The position numbers were made by a program, and so were the translations under genes. From NCBI GenBank assembly GCA_040768905.1, contig JAXGMA010000001.1, positions 1,240,001 to 1,304,000 of the forward strand: 64,000 bases of DNA. The letters run 5' to 3'. The DNA is from SZUA-584 sp040768905 (lineage in GTDB: Bacteria > Bacillota > Clostridia > Christensenellales > SZUA-584). The number at the start of each line of letters is the position of its first letter. The first letter of the stretch is position 1. Shown here in pieces: positions 50,139 to 58,727 of the stretch. Below the pieces are notes generated by a model. The model was not told the DNA's origin. It searched no databases and was given only the letters and a program-made list of their open reading frames with translations.

Positions 50139-50807
50139 TCAGATGCCGGCCAGTTCGCGTACCTTATTCATAGCCTGCGTATAAGTCCCGATCCCGCAGA
50201 TAAGGCCGCATTCCACCGCTTCTTTGCCGACAAGCACGGTGCCGCAATCGTTCGCCATCTCGCCAGTCTGCATCATAAGCCCTCGGTATCCATCCTCGCT
50301 GATGCGTGAATGGCTGCACACAAAATCCACGATCCTCTGCTGCATCTTATCAAAAAAATCGTAGGTCTGCGGCACGCCGATAATCACGCCGCTCATACGA
50401 ATCGGATGTACTGTCATACTCGCGCTCGGTGAAATATAAGAATGGCGCGCAGATACAGCAAGCGTCAGCCCGATGCTGTGCCCGCCGCCCAAAACCAAAG
50501 ACACCGACGGTTTGCTCATCCCGGCGACCATCTCCGCCAGCGCAAGCCCCGCCTCCACATCTCCGCCCACCGTATTCATCAGCAATATAAAGCCGCGTAT
50601 ACTGGCGTCCTGCTCAATCATGACCAACTGTGGAAGCACATGCTCATATTTTGTGGCTTTGTTCTGCTGCGGCAGATGCAAGTGCCCTTCTATCTGCCCG
50701 ATGATGCTGACGATATGTATGGGAGACTGGGCAAGCGGAGCGCCAAACTCTTTGATATCCTCGCTTTTCGGTGATTCCGGCGTTTTGTTGCTTTTATCGC
50801 TTTGCAT
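50139..50807 (-). CDS. tepA: ClpP-like serine protease, TepA family
   Basis: ClpP/crotonase-fold protein of 222 residues corresponding to Bacillus YmfB/TepA (translocation-enhancing protein). IRGFILLMNTVGGDVEAGLALAEMV is the oxyanion region, GGGHSIGLTLAVSA holds the Ser and SASMTVHPIRMSG the His. It lies between dpaB and spoIIIE, the same order as in Bacillus. Its role in protein export or sporulation is not settled. Confidence 0.87.
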   Translation of the reverse strand: MQSDKSNKTPESPKSEDIKEFGAPLAQSPIHIVSIIGQIEGHLHLPQQNKATKYEHVLPQLVMIEQDASIRGFILLMNTVGGDVEAGLALAEMVAGMSKPSVSLVLGGGHSIGLTLAVSARHSYISPSASMTVHPIRMSGVIIGVPQTYDFFDKMQQRIVDFVCSHSRISEDGYRGLMMQTGEMANDCGTVLVGKEAVECGLICGIGTYTQAMNKVRELAGI

Positions 50808-50865
50808 AACAGCCTCTTCTTTTTGATAATAAAAATATTATCCGCCAAAGAGACTGCGATTATGC

Positions 50866-51453
50866 TCAGCCTGGGTTGAGCATGACAGGCTGTATCTGTC
50901 TTCCCTCAAGCGCGAGTTTTGCAGCACTGCTTATCAAAGACATGTCCGCGACAACAGATGTACATTTATTTGCGCTGTCATCCTGGCGATAGGGAACAAA
51001 GTAGATATGCCGCGTACTGAGCAGAAGGCCGAGGTTTTTTGCATTTGCGGCCAGCGCATCGTTTGTGGACACTGCTATCAGCAAAGGCGCTGCATTGCGA
51101 AGCTGCGCTTTGGCAGCGAGAAGCACAGGCGTATCCGTAATGCCCAGCGCAAGTTTGGCGAGCGTGTTTCCAGTGCATGGAGCAATGATCAAAAGGTCAA
51201 ACAGCTTTTGCGGCCCAACTGGTTCTGCGTCGTTTAAGCTGTCAATGATATTTTTTCCAGTCGCTTTGACAAGAAAGCTTTTTATATCCGCGGCTTTTGC
51301 GAAACGCGTGTCAAGATTCGCGGCATTGTATGAAAGAATAGGAGTCAGTTCGGCACCCTTAGCTGCCATCGTTTTTACAACAGGCAAAACCGCCTCATAG
51401 GTGCAAAAAGACCCAGTAAGCGCAAACCCAATCCTCTTTCCAGCCAGTTCCAT
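50866..51453 (-). CDS. dpaB: Dipicolinate synthase subunit B
   Basis: DpaB (SpoVFB) is the flavoprotein-like subunit of dipicolinate synthase, which makes the spore-core metabolite dipicolinic acid in the mother cell. The 195-residue protein resembles the flavoprotein decarboxylase fold: MELAGKRIGFALTGSFCTYEAVLPVVKTMAAKGAEL, IIAPCTGNTLAKLALGITDTPVLLAAKA and PLLIAVSTNDALAANAKNLG. The frame opens at 51483 inside dpaA; the ATG at 51453, 4 nt after the dpaA stop, gives the usual N-terminus. Confidence 0.93.
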   Translation of the reverse strand: MELAGKRIGFALTGSFCTYEAVLPVVKTMAAKGAELTPILSYNAANLDTRFAKAADIKSFLVKATGKNIIDSLNDAEPVGPQKLFDLLIIAPCTGNTLAKLALGITDTPVLLAAKAQLRNAAPLLIAVSTNDALAANAKNLGLLLSTRHIYFVPYRQDDSANKCTSVVADMSLISSAAKLALEGRQIQPVMLNPG

Positions 51454-51457
51454 TGTT

Positions 51458-52276
51458 TTACCGTACCTCACTTTCAAATGCATGCAGTATAGCCAGAGCT
51501 GCAGAGGTTGGGAAATATCTTCCCGGAAGGCTCTGTTCCAAACGTACGTTGGCTCCCAATCGTTTTGCTTCCTCTAAATCCATGCCATAAGGCGGCGAAG
51601 CCAGCTCAGTGACCAGCGCCTCTTTGCGCAATGATACGAGCGTTTCTGCCTTAAGCACATGCTGCGGTACTGTGTTCCACACCGTATCTGCATTTTTTAA
51701 AGCCATGGCCGCGTCAATGGTGTGCACAGCGTGATAACCTTCTGCTTTGATAAGCTCGATATCGGCGGGTTTACGGGCCGTCGCTGTCACCTTTGCCCCG
51801 TGGGCGCTGAGCAGGCGGCAAAGAAATTTTCCGATACGCCCGAAACCCACGACCACGCAGTTTTGGCCGAACAGCGCAGAAGAAGACGCGTTGTGGTAGG
51901 CGCAGACAGCCGCCTGTGCTGTCAGCAACGCATTCCTTACAAGAAACGCTTCGTTCTCTAGCAGATCCAAGCAAAGTTTGTCTCCCAGAACAGCTTGCGC
52001 GGTGCCGTCGCCGCCGCCCAGCACATACCTGCTGCAAGGATACATTGCTACAACATCTTCTATATAAATTGACCTCTCAGCATAAGGCATTTTCAAAGAG
52101 CCGTCGGTCAGCCGATACGGCACAGGCAAGAATACATAGTCGGGTGAATTCAACTCTTTATCGTCAATCCCGAGCTTATGAAAACCGCTTATCCCCACAT
52201 GATACCCTTTTTTCTTAAGCAGGCTGCACAGTTCAAGCTGCCTTTTATCTCCGCCGACGAGCTGAATTTTTTGCAT
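51458..52276 (-). CDS. dpaA: Dipicolinate synthase subunit A
   Basis: DpaA (SpoVFA) is the NAD(P)-dependent dehydrogenase subunit of dipicolinate synthase. The 272-residue protein has an N-terminal Rossmann-like domain (IQLVGGDKRQLELCSLLKKKG) and a second NAD-binding domain with NCVVVGFGRIGKFLCRLLSAHGAKVTATAR (near 150). The frame opens at 52303, but GAGGGG lies 9 nt before the ATG at 52276. A SigK-type promoter lies 24 nt further upstream, as expected for spoVF. Confidence 0.94.
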   Translation of the reverse strand: MQKIQLVGGDKRQLELCSLLKKKGYHVGISGFHKLGIDDKELNSPDYVFLPVPYRLTDGSLKMPYAERSIYIEDVVAMYPCSRYVLGGGDGTAQAVLGDKLCLDLLENEAFLVRNALLTAQAAVCAYHNASSSALFGQNCVVVGFGRIGKFLCRLLSAHGAKVTATARKPADIELIKAEGYHAVHTIDAAMALKNADTVWNTVPQHVLKAETLVSLRKEALVTELASPPYGMDLEEAKRLGANVRLEQSLPGRYFPTSAALAILHAFESEVR

Positions 52277-52307
52277 AGCTGATAACCCCTCTGCCTCTTG
52301 CATACGT

Positions 52308-52335
52308 TATCATATGCGTTTGTTTGGGCGCAGGT
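52308..52335 (-). promoter_or_regulatory. SigK-type promoter of dpaAB
   Basis: On the minus strand CATATGATA (52316-52308) matches the SigK -10 consensus CATAnnnTA exactly, with the minimal AC -35 17 nt upstream (52335-52334). Bacillus spoVF is also a SigK target. Confidence 0.65.
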
Positions 52336-52483
52336 GAATCGTGCTGATCCGATTCGCCGCAGCTAAAGAAAGGCTGGCCTTTTCTGACACTGCTGGGCAG
52401 AGAAACGCTGAATGAACATATTCTTATGTCCGAAGCCATGGTTTAGCATGCATTTCGAATAATCCAGCTGGTTAACAGCAATA

Positions 52484-53665
52484 ATGGAGCACATGTACAC
52501 TTTGCAGGGAGAGGAATACCGATTGAGCTGGCAAAAAACCAAACAGGAAATTCAAAAACGTATATGTGAATCTTCTTCAGCGGCTTTTTGCGGTTTGAAG
52601 AGACTGATCAGTTATATAAAAGCATGCTTCTTTTACACATTTTCGCGGTTTCGCCGACTTAAAAGTATTGTGGAACGTACACAGCACGCGTTGGTTATCT
52701 GCATAAAAAAGCATCATAAAGCAGCTGTTGAACACCGCAGTGCATATCCTCATACCGATATAGAAATGGCTAGTACGCATCAAGGGGTAAACGCAACAGC
52801 CGCCGCGGGCAGAAACAAAATGAAGCGTATCCGGACATCCTGGCTGCACAGCGTAAAAGAAGGCATCAAACTTTCTCGTGTCCGGACCTGTGCAAACAGC
52901 ACTTTGATCGCAAAGCTTTCTGTATCAGCCGCCGCAGTGCTGCTCGGCTTTGCGGCAGTGCTGGTTATTGTATACGGCGTCATCCCTTCGGCCATGACGC
53001 AGGCAGAGATGATCATGGAACACGATGCCGCTGCTGAATTGTATGCGCGGACGCTCAAGAGTTCCTTATCTTCAAGGGCGCCTGTTGCAGTGCCGGAGTC
53101 AACACCCCTGCGCGATTGCTTTTCTTCCGTACGAAAAATCAATCCTGATATTATCGGCCGTATTCATATTGAATCGCTTGATCTTGGATATCTTGTGACA
53201 CAGGGAGAGGATAATGAATATTATCTTGGCAGGGATTATAAGCACAAAAAGAGCACCAGCGGAACGATCTTTCTTGACTGCCGCTGTGATGCAGGCCTTG
53301 ACCCGCCCCGGGGCCATTATATACTGTACGGGAAAAGTATACCTGGCGGCTTCATGTTTGGGGGCCTTTCGCGGTTTCGTGATGAAGCTTTTAGCCGACA
53401 GAATGCCATACATTTTGATATGCTTTATGCAGATCATGTATGGGAGGTCTTTTCAGTTTATGATGCGAAGCCGGATTGCTGTTTTTGCCGGACATCGTTT
53501 ACAGGGCCGCATGACTGGCTTGATTTTCTTATCTCCTTACAGCAAAAAAGTTTATTTGACACACAGGCGCAGCTCAATATTGATGATGTGCTGCTGACGC
53601 TCTGCGCACAGAGCGATGCGTTTGAAGAGACGCGGCTGATCATTCATGCAAGGCTTGTGAATTAG
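52484..53665 (+). CDS. Sortase B-like protein lacking catalytic His and Cys
   Basis: Protein of 393 residues with a long basic N-terminal region (1-140), one membrane helix (about 145-168) and a sortase B domain (about 215-393): NPDIIGRIHIESLDLGYLVTQ, DNEYYLGRDY, SGTIFLD, FMFGGLSRFRDEAF and a C-terminal LLTLC...TRLIIHARLV. Active sortases have YGH with the catalytic His and TLSTC with the catalytic Cys. Here these read YGK (Lys-284) and TLCAQ (Gln-376); only the Arg (Arg-384) is kept. A Cys two residues earlier (374) is unlikely to substitute. The ATG at 52484 lacks a ribosome binding site; a TTG at 52523 has GAGAGG 8 nt upstream and may be the true start. Confidence 0.8.
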   Translation: MEHMYTLQGEEYRLSWQKTKQEIQKRICESSSAAFCGLKRLISYIKACFFYTFSRFRRLKSIVERTQHALVICIKKHHKAAVEHRSAYPHTDIEMASTHQGVNATAAAGRNKMKRIRTSWLHSVKEGIKLSRVRTCANSTLIAKLSVSAAAVLLGFAAVLVIVYGVIPSAMTQAEMIMEHDAAAELYARTLKSSLSSRAPVAVPESTPLRDCFSSVRKINPDIIGRIHIESLDLGYLVTQGEDNEYYLGRDYKHKKSTSGTIFLDCRCDAGLDPPRGHYILYGKSIPGGFMFGGLSRFRDEAFSRQNAIHFDMLYADHVWEVFSVYDAKPDCCFCRTSFTGPHDWLDFLISLQQKSLFDTQAQLNIDDVLLTLCAQSDAFEETRLIIHARLVN

Positions 53666-53666
53666 C

Positions 53667-54836
53667 TTATTCGTGTCGCAGTGCTTCGACAGGGTCAAGC
53701 TTGGACGCTTTGTACGCAGGCATCAGGCCAAACACAAGCCCTACCGTCGCCGAAAACAATATGCTCAAGCTTGCCGCTGCCCGGGAGACTTCTGTTTGGA
53801 TGCCGAGGATGCTGCCGGCCGCTTTTGTCAGGGCCATGCCCGCAAACAGCCCGAGCAGACCGCCCAGCAGCGCATAAAACAGAGCCTCAGCCAAAAATTG
53901 CCCCAGTATGTGGTGTTCGCCGGCGCCCAGCGCCTTGCGTATACCGATTTCGCGCGTTCGTTCCTTGATGGAAACCAGCATGATGTTCATGATCCCGATG
54001 CCCCCTACGAGCAACGCGACGGCAGCTACGGCGCTCACCACAGTCCGGAAAATATCAAGGATATTTTGCGCATTTTCCAGCTCTTTTGTTAAATTGATGG
54101 TTTTAAGCGTTCCTTCGCCGTATTTGGCAAGCAGGACGGTCACACAATCGTTGATGACGCTGTCCAGCACATCAGTGTTTTCGGCAGATATGGAAATCTC
54201 GTCGATATATTTTGTTGAAAACATCGTACCGAATGTTGTGATCGGGATATAGCATTTGCCCGAGAAAAATGAGGCATAGATCGATTTGTCCTCCCTCTCG
54301 ACGCCGACAACAGTAAACTTCTGGCCGTTGATGCTGACCTTTTTGCCTTCTGCGCTCTCGTCACCGAAAATATCTGCTTTGGCCTTTTGGCTTAAGACCA
54401 CCACTTGCCTTCCGTAGTCCACATCCTTTGATATGATGCCGCGCCCTTCAAGAAAAGTCATCTGTTCCATGGAAAAAAGCGCTTCGCTTGTGCCGACGAC
54501 ATCGGAAACTATTTTTTTGTTGCCTGCAGACAAATGGCTCCTTTTATAAACCGACGGAGCCACTCCGCCGACTCCGCTGATGTTTTCAAGTAAACTGACG
54601 TCCGTCAAGACCAGCAGGTCGCTGGACCCGCGGATTTCATTTGGAAAAAACCAGACCCTGTTGATACCGAATTTCTGCAGCTCGCTGTTGATCATCTTCT
54701 GTCCGCCGTTCCCCACGGAAATGACCGTGATCATAGACGCGATGCCGATCATGATTCCCAAGACTGTGAGCGCTGTCCTCATACGGTTTTTTTTAAGCTG
54801 CTGTGCAGCAATACCGAAATAATCACCAAACCTCAT
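53667..54836 (-). CDS. ABC transporter permease, MacB/FtsX family
   Basis: Permease of 389 residues of the MacB type. An N-terminal helix (MRTALTVLGIMIGIASMITVISVG) is followed by a large extracytoplasmic MacB-PCD domain (about 45-250) and three C-terminal helices with GGIGIMNIMLVSIKERTREIGIRKALGA, the hallmark loop of the family. It overlaps the ATPase gene by 4 nt. Its stop is 1 nt from the stop of the convergent sortase-like gene. Substrate unknown: peptides, lipids or toxic compounds are all exported by such systems. Confidence 0.92.
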   Translation of the reverse strand: MRFGDYFGIAAQQLKKNRMRTALTVLGIMIGIASMITVISVGNGGQKMINSELQKFGINRVWFFPNEIRGSSDLLVLTDVSLLENISGVGGVAPSVYKRSHLSAGNKKIVSDVVGTSEALFSMEQMTFLEGRGIISKDVDYGRQVVVLSQKAKADIFGDESAEGKKVSINGQKFTVVGVEREDKSIYASFFSGKCYIPITTFGTMFSTKYIDEISISAENTDVLDSVINDCVTVLLAKYGEGTLKTINLTKELENAQNILDIFRTVVSAVAAVALLVGGIGIMNIMLVSIKERTREIGIRKALGAGEHHILGQFLAEALFYALLGGLLGLFAGMALTKAAGSILGIQTEVSRAAASLSILFSATVGLVFGLMPAYKASKLDPVEALRHE

Positions 54837-55507
54837 GATGCCTCCCTGCTCACGATCATGCCGTCCTTCAAGACCACCAGACTGTTTGCACTTTCAGCCA
54901 CCGTGGGTTCATGCGTGATGAGTACGATGGTCGCGCCCTCTTTGTTGAGTTGTTTTAATATCCGTATGATATCTTCACCCGTGCGGCTATCAAGGTTGCC
55001 GGTCGGCTCGTCGGCAAGTATGAGGCTCGGAGAATTAACAAGCGCACGCGCAATGGCAACACGCTGTCTCTGCCCGCCGGAAAGTTCGCCCGGGAAATGT
55101 GATGCGCGTGATGAAAGGCCGGTCAATTCGAGCAGCTCTTCCGACTTTTTTCTTCTCTCCCGAGGCGTTGCGCCCGAATATACCATCGGAAGCTCAATGT
55201 TGGCCCGCGCAGTCAAAGACGGCAGCAGATAAAAAGACTGGAAAATAAAACCTATGCGCTTGTTTCGCAGGTAAGCTTTGTGTTGGCTGGATAAGCTGCG
55301 TACATTCGTGCCTGCAAAAATATAGTCACCTTTAGACTGGGTATCTATACATCCAAGTATATTCATCATTGTGGTTTTCCCTGACCCAGACCGTCCCATC
55401 ACGGCCAGAAAACTGCCTGGGCGCACTGCCAGTGACACGCCCTGCAAGGCATGAACACTGGCATCACCGCGTCCGTATGTCTTGTAAAGATTTTTGACCT
55501 CAATCAT
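54833..55507 (-). CDS. ABC transporter ATP-binding protein, MacB/LolD type
   Basis: Nucleotide-binding subunit of 224 residues. GRSGSGKTTMMNILGCID is Walker A, LSGGQRQRVAIARALVNSP the ABC signature, LILADEPTGNLD Walker B and LITHEP the switch His. The TMMNILG/EPTGNLDS pattern is that of the LolD/MacB family. A frame open to 55657 overlaps the adaptor gene; MIEVKNLYKTYG at 55507 is the normal start and overlaps the adaptor stop by 8 nt. Confidence 0.94.
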   Translation of the reverse strand: MIEVKNLYKTYGRGDASVHALQGVSLAVRPGSFLAVMGRSGSGKTTMMNILGCIDTQSKGDYIFAGTNVRSLSSQHKAYLRNKRIGFIFQSFYLLPSLTARANIELPMVYSGATPRERRKKSEELLELTGLSSRASHFPGELSGGQRQRVAIARALVNSPSLILADEPTGNLDSRTGEDIIRILKQLNKEGATIVLITHEPTVAESANSLVVLKDGMIVSREAS

Positions 55508-56672
55508 ATTTGATCTTTTGTCCCTCCTGCAAGTTTCTTGCCGCAGCCACGATACGTTCGCCCTCAAAAAGGCCTCCTGTAACCTCAACATAAAACGCAT
55601 CCTCAAAACCTGTGACGATCGCGCGCTTCTGCACCACATCGCCCTTTGTGACCACAAACACGCACCCGTCTTCAGTCAGGCTGTCTATCGGCACAGCAAG
55701 CACGTCTGCCTTGCTGCTCAAGACGATCTTGATATCGACTGCCGCACCGACCATCTTGGAGAAAGAGGCATCAGGCTCAATCTCGATCTTCGCCATTGTA
55801 TCAAACGTCGAGAGATCACCGATGCCCGAAGCAGATACTCCCACTTTTTTGATGACGCCGTTGGCATATCCCTCGTCTGTGATGATAGTCACATCCATCC
55901 CTTCAAACAGGTCTTTGACATCTTTTTCATAAACATATCCCACAATTTTGACAGAGTCTGTATCGGCGATGACCATGGCAGGCAGCCCCGGCGAAAGCAC
56001 CTCGCCTCTGTTGACATTGACAGCAACCACGGTGCCTGTCAATTTGCTTTTATATACCATGCGTTCGACCGCACTCTCAAGCCTCTCCAAGGCAAGCTGC
56101 GCAAGCTCTGTCTCTGAACCTTGAACCGCTATTTTTGTCTCAAAATAATCCGAACCAATACCAGAGAGGCTCTCTGTGAGCATGGACGACACTTGCCTTG
56201 CTTCATGCGCGCTTTCCCGGCCGAGCGCTTCGTTGAACGATTCGTAATCATAGCCCGTCGTCTGAGAAAGCGCAAGCGCAAGCTTTGCTTTTTCCTGCGC
56301 CAGTGTCAGCGGCCCGCCGCTTTGAGCGAGCACAGCCTTTGCCTCTAAGTCACGCAATGCATCGAGCCGCAGTCTTGCTTCCTTTAACTTCACTGTCAGT
56401 TCGGTGTCATCAAGCGAAAAAAGCGCCTCGCCTGCGATGACCCTGCTTCCCTCGAAGACATGTATCATGGCCACTGTACCGCCCGTTTCACTCATCACAC
56501 TGTATTGGCTTGACGGTACAACTTCGCCGGACAGTTCCAGCGCGTTCTCGAGTTTTGAATATTTCACATCGTATAGGCGCACATCAACTGCCGGTTCGCC
56601 TTCATCAAAATACAAAAACCAACCGGCTCCGATCACAGCCAGCACAGCAAACAACAGGATCATTTTTTTCAT
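55500..56672 (-). CDS. Efflux adaptor protein, MacA/HlyD family
   Basis: Membrane-fusion type protein of 390 residues with an N-terminal anchor (MKKMILLFAVLAVIGAGWFLYF), a split biotinyl-lipoyl domain (SETGGTVAMIHVFEGSRVIAGEALFSLDD and LTGTVVAVNVNRGEVL), a helical hairpin between them (about 92-200) and beta-barrel parts (DVTIITDEGYANGVIKKVG). First gene of a three-gene unit with an ABC ATPase and a MacB-like permease. In a single-membrane cell it probably docks on the permease outside the membrane. Confidence 0.9.
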   Translation of the reverse strand: MKKMILLFAVLAVIGAGWFLYFDEGEPAVDVRLYDVKYSKLENALELSGEVVPSSQYSVMSETGGTVAMIHVFEGSRVIAGEALFSLDDTELTVKLKEARLRLDALRDLEAKAVLAQSGGPLTLAQEKAKLALALSQTTGYDYESFNEALGRESAHEARQVSSMLTESLSGIGSDYFETKIAVQGSETELAQLALERLESAVERMVYKSKLTGTVVAVNVNRGEVLSPGLPAMVIADTDSVKIVGYVYEKDVKDLFEGMDVTIITDEGYANGVIKKVGVSASGIGDLSTFDTMAKIEIEPDASFSKMVGAAVDIKIVLSSKADVLAVPIDSLTEDGCVFVVTKGDVVQKRAIVTGFEDAFYVEVTGGLFEGERIVAAARNLQEGQKIKYD

Positions 56673-56750
56673 ACAGGCACCCCCTTAAAAACGGCAATCC
56701 AATGATTTTAGTTTGGCAGAAACGCTTCAAGGCTATTCTCAAAAAAGGTG

Positions 56751-56785
56751 TTGCATTTTTATACATTTTCATGTATAATTATAAA
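56751..56785 (+). promoter_or_regulatory. Arginine operon promoter with two ARG boxes
   Basis: TTGCAT (56751-56756), a 17-nt spacer and perfect TATAAT (56774-56779). TGCATTTTTATACA (56752-56765) matches the ARG-box form TGMATWWWWATKCA at 13 of 14 positions; TGTATAATTATAAA (56772-56785) is weaker. The boxes start 20 nt apart and cover the promoter, so ArgR repression is expected. Confidence 0.75.
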
Positions 56786-56811
56786 CAATCTATACGGGAG
56801 GCGATTGTCAA

Positions 56812-57840
56812 TTGGTAAACGTCAGTGTGATCGGGGCCACAGGCTATTCAGGCGCGGAGCTGATGCGGCTCTTGTCCGGCCATAAAAAAGTAAAAGTACT
56901 GCATGCAGTCTCGAAAAGCTTCGCAGGGCAAAAATTAAGCAGTGTCTATAAAAGCTTCCATGCGCACGATCATAGTCTCGAAGAAATGGATCTGCATGCA
57001 GTCAGCAAAGACAGCGATGTCGTTTTTACATGCCTTCCGCACGGTACGTCCTCTAAAGTCGTGCAGGCTTTGATCGGCAGCGGCGTTCGCGTGATCGACT
57101 TGTCGGGCGATTTTCGCTACAAAGACGCGGCCGTCTACGAAACATGGTACGGACTCAAGCATGAGGCCGCAGAGTTGCTTTCCCAAAGCGTTTTCGGCCT
57201 GCCGGAAGTGTACCGCACAAAGATAAAAAATACGCAGCTTGTCGGCAATCCGGGCTGTTATACCACCTGCGCCATACTTGCGCTTTATCCGTTGCTCAAA
57301 GCCGGCGTGATAGACCCCTGCGGTATCATCATCGATGCCAAATCCGGCGCCAGCGGCGCAGGGCGCAGCGAAAATACAGCGTTTTCATTCTGCGAGGTGG
57401 ATGAAAACGCCAAAGCTTACGGCATCGCGACGCACAGGCACACGTCAGAGATAGAGCAGGAACTTTCAGCTGCCGCGGGCGGTGAGGTCGTCGTTTCTTT
57501 TACGCCGCATCTGCTGCCGATAAAGCGCGGCATCATCTCGACAATCTACGCCGTGCCGAAAGTTGATGAAGCGGCGGCCATAGATGCATACGCGATGTAT
57601 AAAGACGAGCCTTTTGTTCATGTGTATGAAAACGGGGCGCTGCCCGAAATCAAGCATGTGGCGGGCACAAACAACTGCGCCATCGGTTTTGCTTTTGACA
57701 AGCGTGCCGGCAGGATGGTCATCGTCTCCTGTCTTGACAATCTGATCAAAGGCGCATCAGGGCAGGCCGTTCAGAACCTCAACATCATCTGCGGTTTTGA
57801 TGAACGCGAAGGATTAAACGATATCGGCTGGTATTTATAA
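56812..57840 (+). CDS. argC: N-acetyl-gamma-glutamyl-phosphate reductase
   Basis: ArgC reduces N-acetylglutamyl phosphate to the semialdehyde with NADPH in arginine synthesis. It has 342 residues, with VSVIGATGYSGAELMRLL as the nucleotide-binding motif, the catalytic Cys in VGNPGCYTTCAILAL (near residue 148) and KSGASGAGRS. It begins with a TTG codon; GGGAGG is 9 nt upstream. First gene of the arg operon. Confidence 0.96.
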   Translation: MVNVSVIGATGYSGAELMRLLSGHKKVKVLHAVSKSFAGQKLSSVYKSFHAHDHSLEEMDLHAVSKDSDVVFTCLPHGTSSKVVQALIGSGVRVIDLSGDFRYKDAAVYETWYGLKHEAAELLSQSVFGLPEVYRTKIKNTQLVGNPGCYTTCAILALYPLLKAGVIDPCGIIIDAKSGASGAGRSENTAFSFCEVDENAKAYGIATHRHTSEIEQELSAAAGGEVVVSFTPHLLPIKRGIISTIYAVPKVDEAAAIDAYAMYKDEPFVHVYENGALPEIKHVAGTNNCAIGFAFDKRAGRMVIVSCLDNLIKGASGQAVQNLNIICGFDEREGLNDIGWYL

Positions 57841-57851
57841 GGAAGAACAGG

Positions 57852-58724
57852 ATGGGAATGATGGACAAATACTATGAAAAAGCGAATATACTGATAGAGG
57901 CGCTCCCCTACATACGCCGGCTTTCCGGCAAAACCGTCGTCATCAAATACGGCGGCGCAGCCATGCTCTCGCCTGAGCTGTCTGAAAAAATCATGCAGGA
58001 CATCACGCTGCTAAAATACGTGGGCATGAACCCCATTGTGGTGCACGGCGGCGGCGGGGATATCAACAAGCTGCTCAAGCTCTATGAGATAGACCCTTTG
58101 TTCCACAACGGGCTTAGGGTCACAGATACGGCGACGATGGAAGTTGTCCAGATGGTGCTGCTCGGTAAGATCAACAAGGATATCGTGTCCCAGCTGGGGG
58201 TGGCCGGAGCCAAAGCCATCGGGCTGTGCGGCAAGGATGCCGGTTTGATCCAGGCGGAAAAAATACAGAGTGACGACGGCTTTGATTATGGCTGTGTCGG
58301 GCAGATCACCGGCATCAACACCAAGCTGTTGAATACCCTGGCGCAGGATGAGTACATACCCGTCATCGCGCCCATCGGTATCGGGGAAAACGGCGAATCC
58401 TACAACATCAACGCCGATACCGTCGCAGGGGAGATTGCGGCTGCGCTGAGTGCAGAAAAACTGATGTTTTTGACCGATATAGACGGCATTCGCAGCGACC
58501 CTGAAGATCCTGCCACTTTGCTTTTTGAAATCTCCATTGATGATATCTATAAATATATCAACAGCGGTGTGATCTCGGGCGGCATGCTTCCCAAGGTGGA
58601 AGGCTGCATCAAAGGTATACAAAACGGCGTCAAACGCACGCATATATTAAACGGGACGATACCCCATCCGATCATTCTTGAAATATTCACCGATACGGGT
58701 ATCGGTACGATGGTGAGGGCTTGA
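57852..58724 (+). CDS. argB: Acetylglutamate kinase
   Basis: ArgB phosphorylates N-acetylglutamate. The 290-residue amino-acid kinase has TVVIKYGGAAM, NPIVVHGGGGDINKLL, GKINKDIVSQLG and DTVAGEIAAALSAEKLMFLTDIDGI. The C-terminal MLPKVEGCIKGIQNGVKRTHILNG is typical. In many bacteria a basic N-terminal helix like that before PYIRRLSGKT goes with arginine feedback inhibition; I infer sensitivity here only tentatively. Confidence 0.96.
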   Translation: MGMMDKYYEKANILIEALPYIRRLSGKTVVIKYGGAAMLSPELSEKIMQDITLLKYVGMNPIVVHGGGGDINKLLKLYEIDPLFHNGLRVTDTATMEVVQMVLLGKINKDIVSQLGVAGAKAIGLCGKDAGLIQAEKIQSDDGFDYGCVGQITGINTKLLNTLAQDEYIPVIAPIGIGENGESYNINADTVAGEIAAALSAEKLMFLTDIDGIRSDPEDPATLLFEISIDDIYKYINSGVISGGMLPKVEGCIKGIQNGVKRTHILNGTIPHPIILEIFTDTGIGTMVRA

Positions 58725-58727
58725 TCC

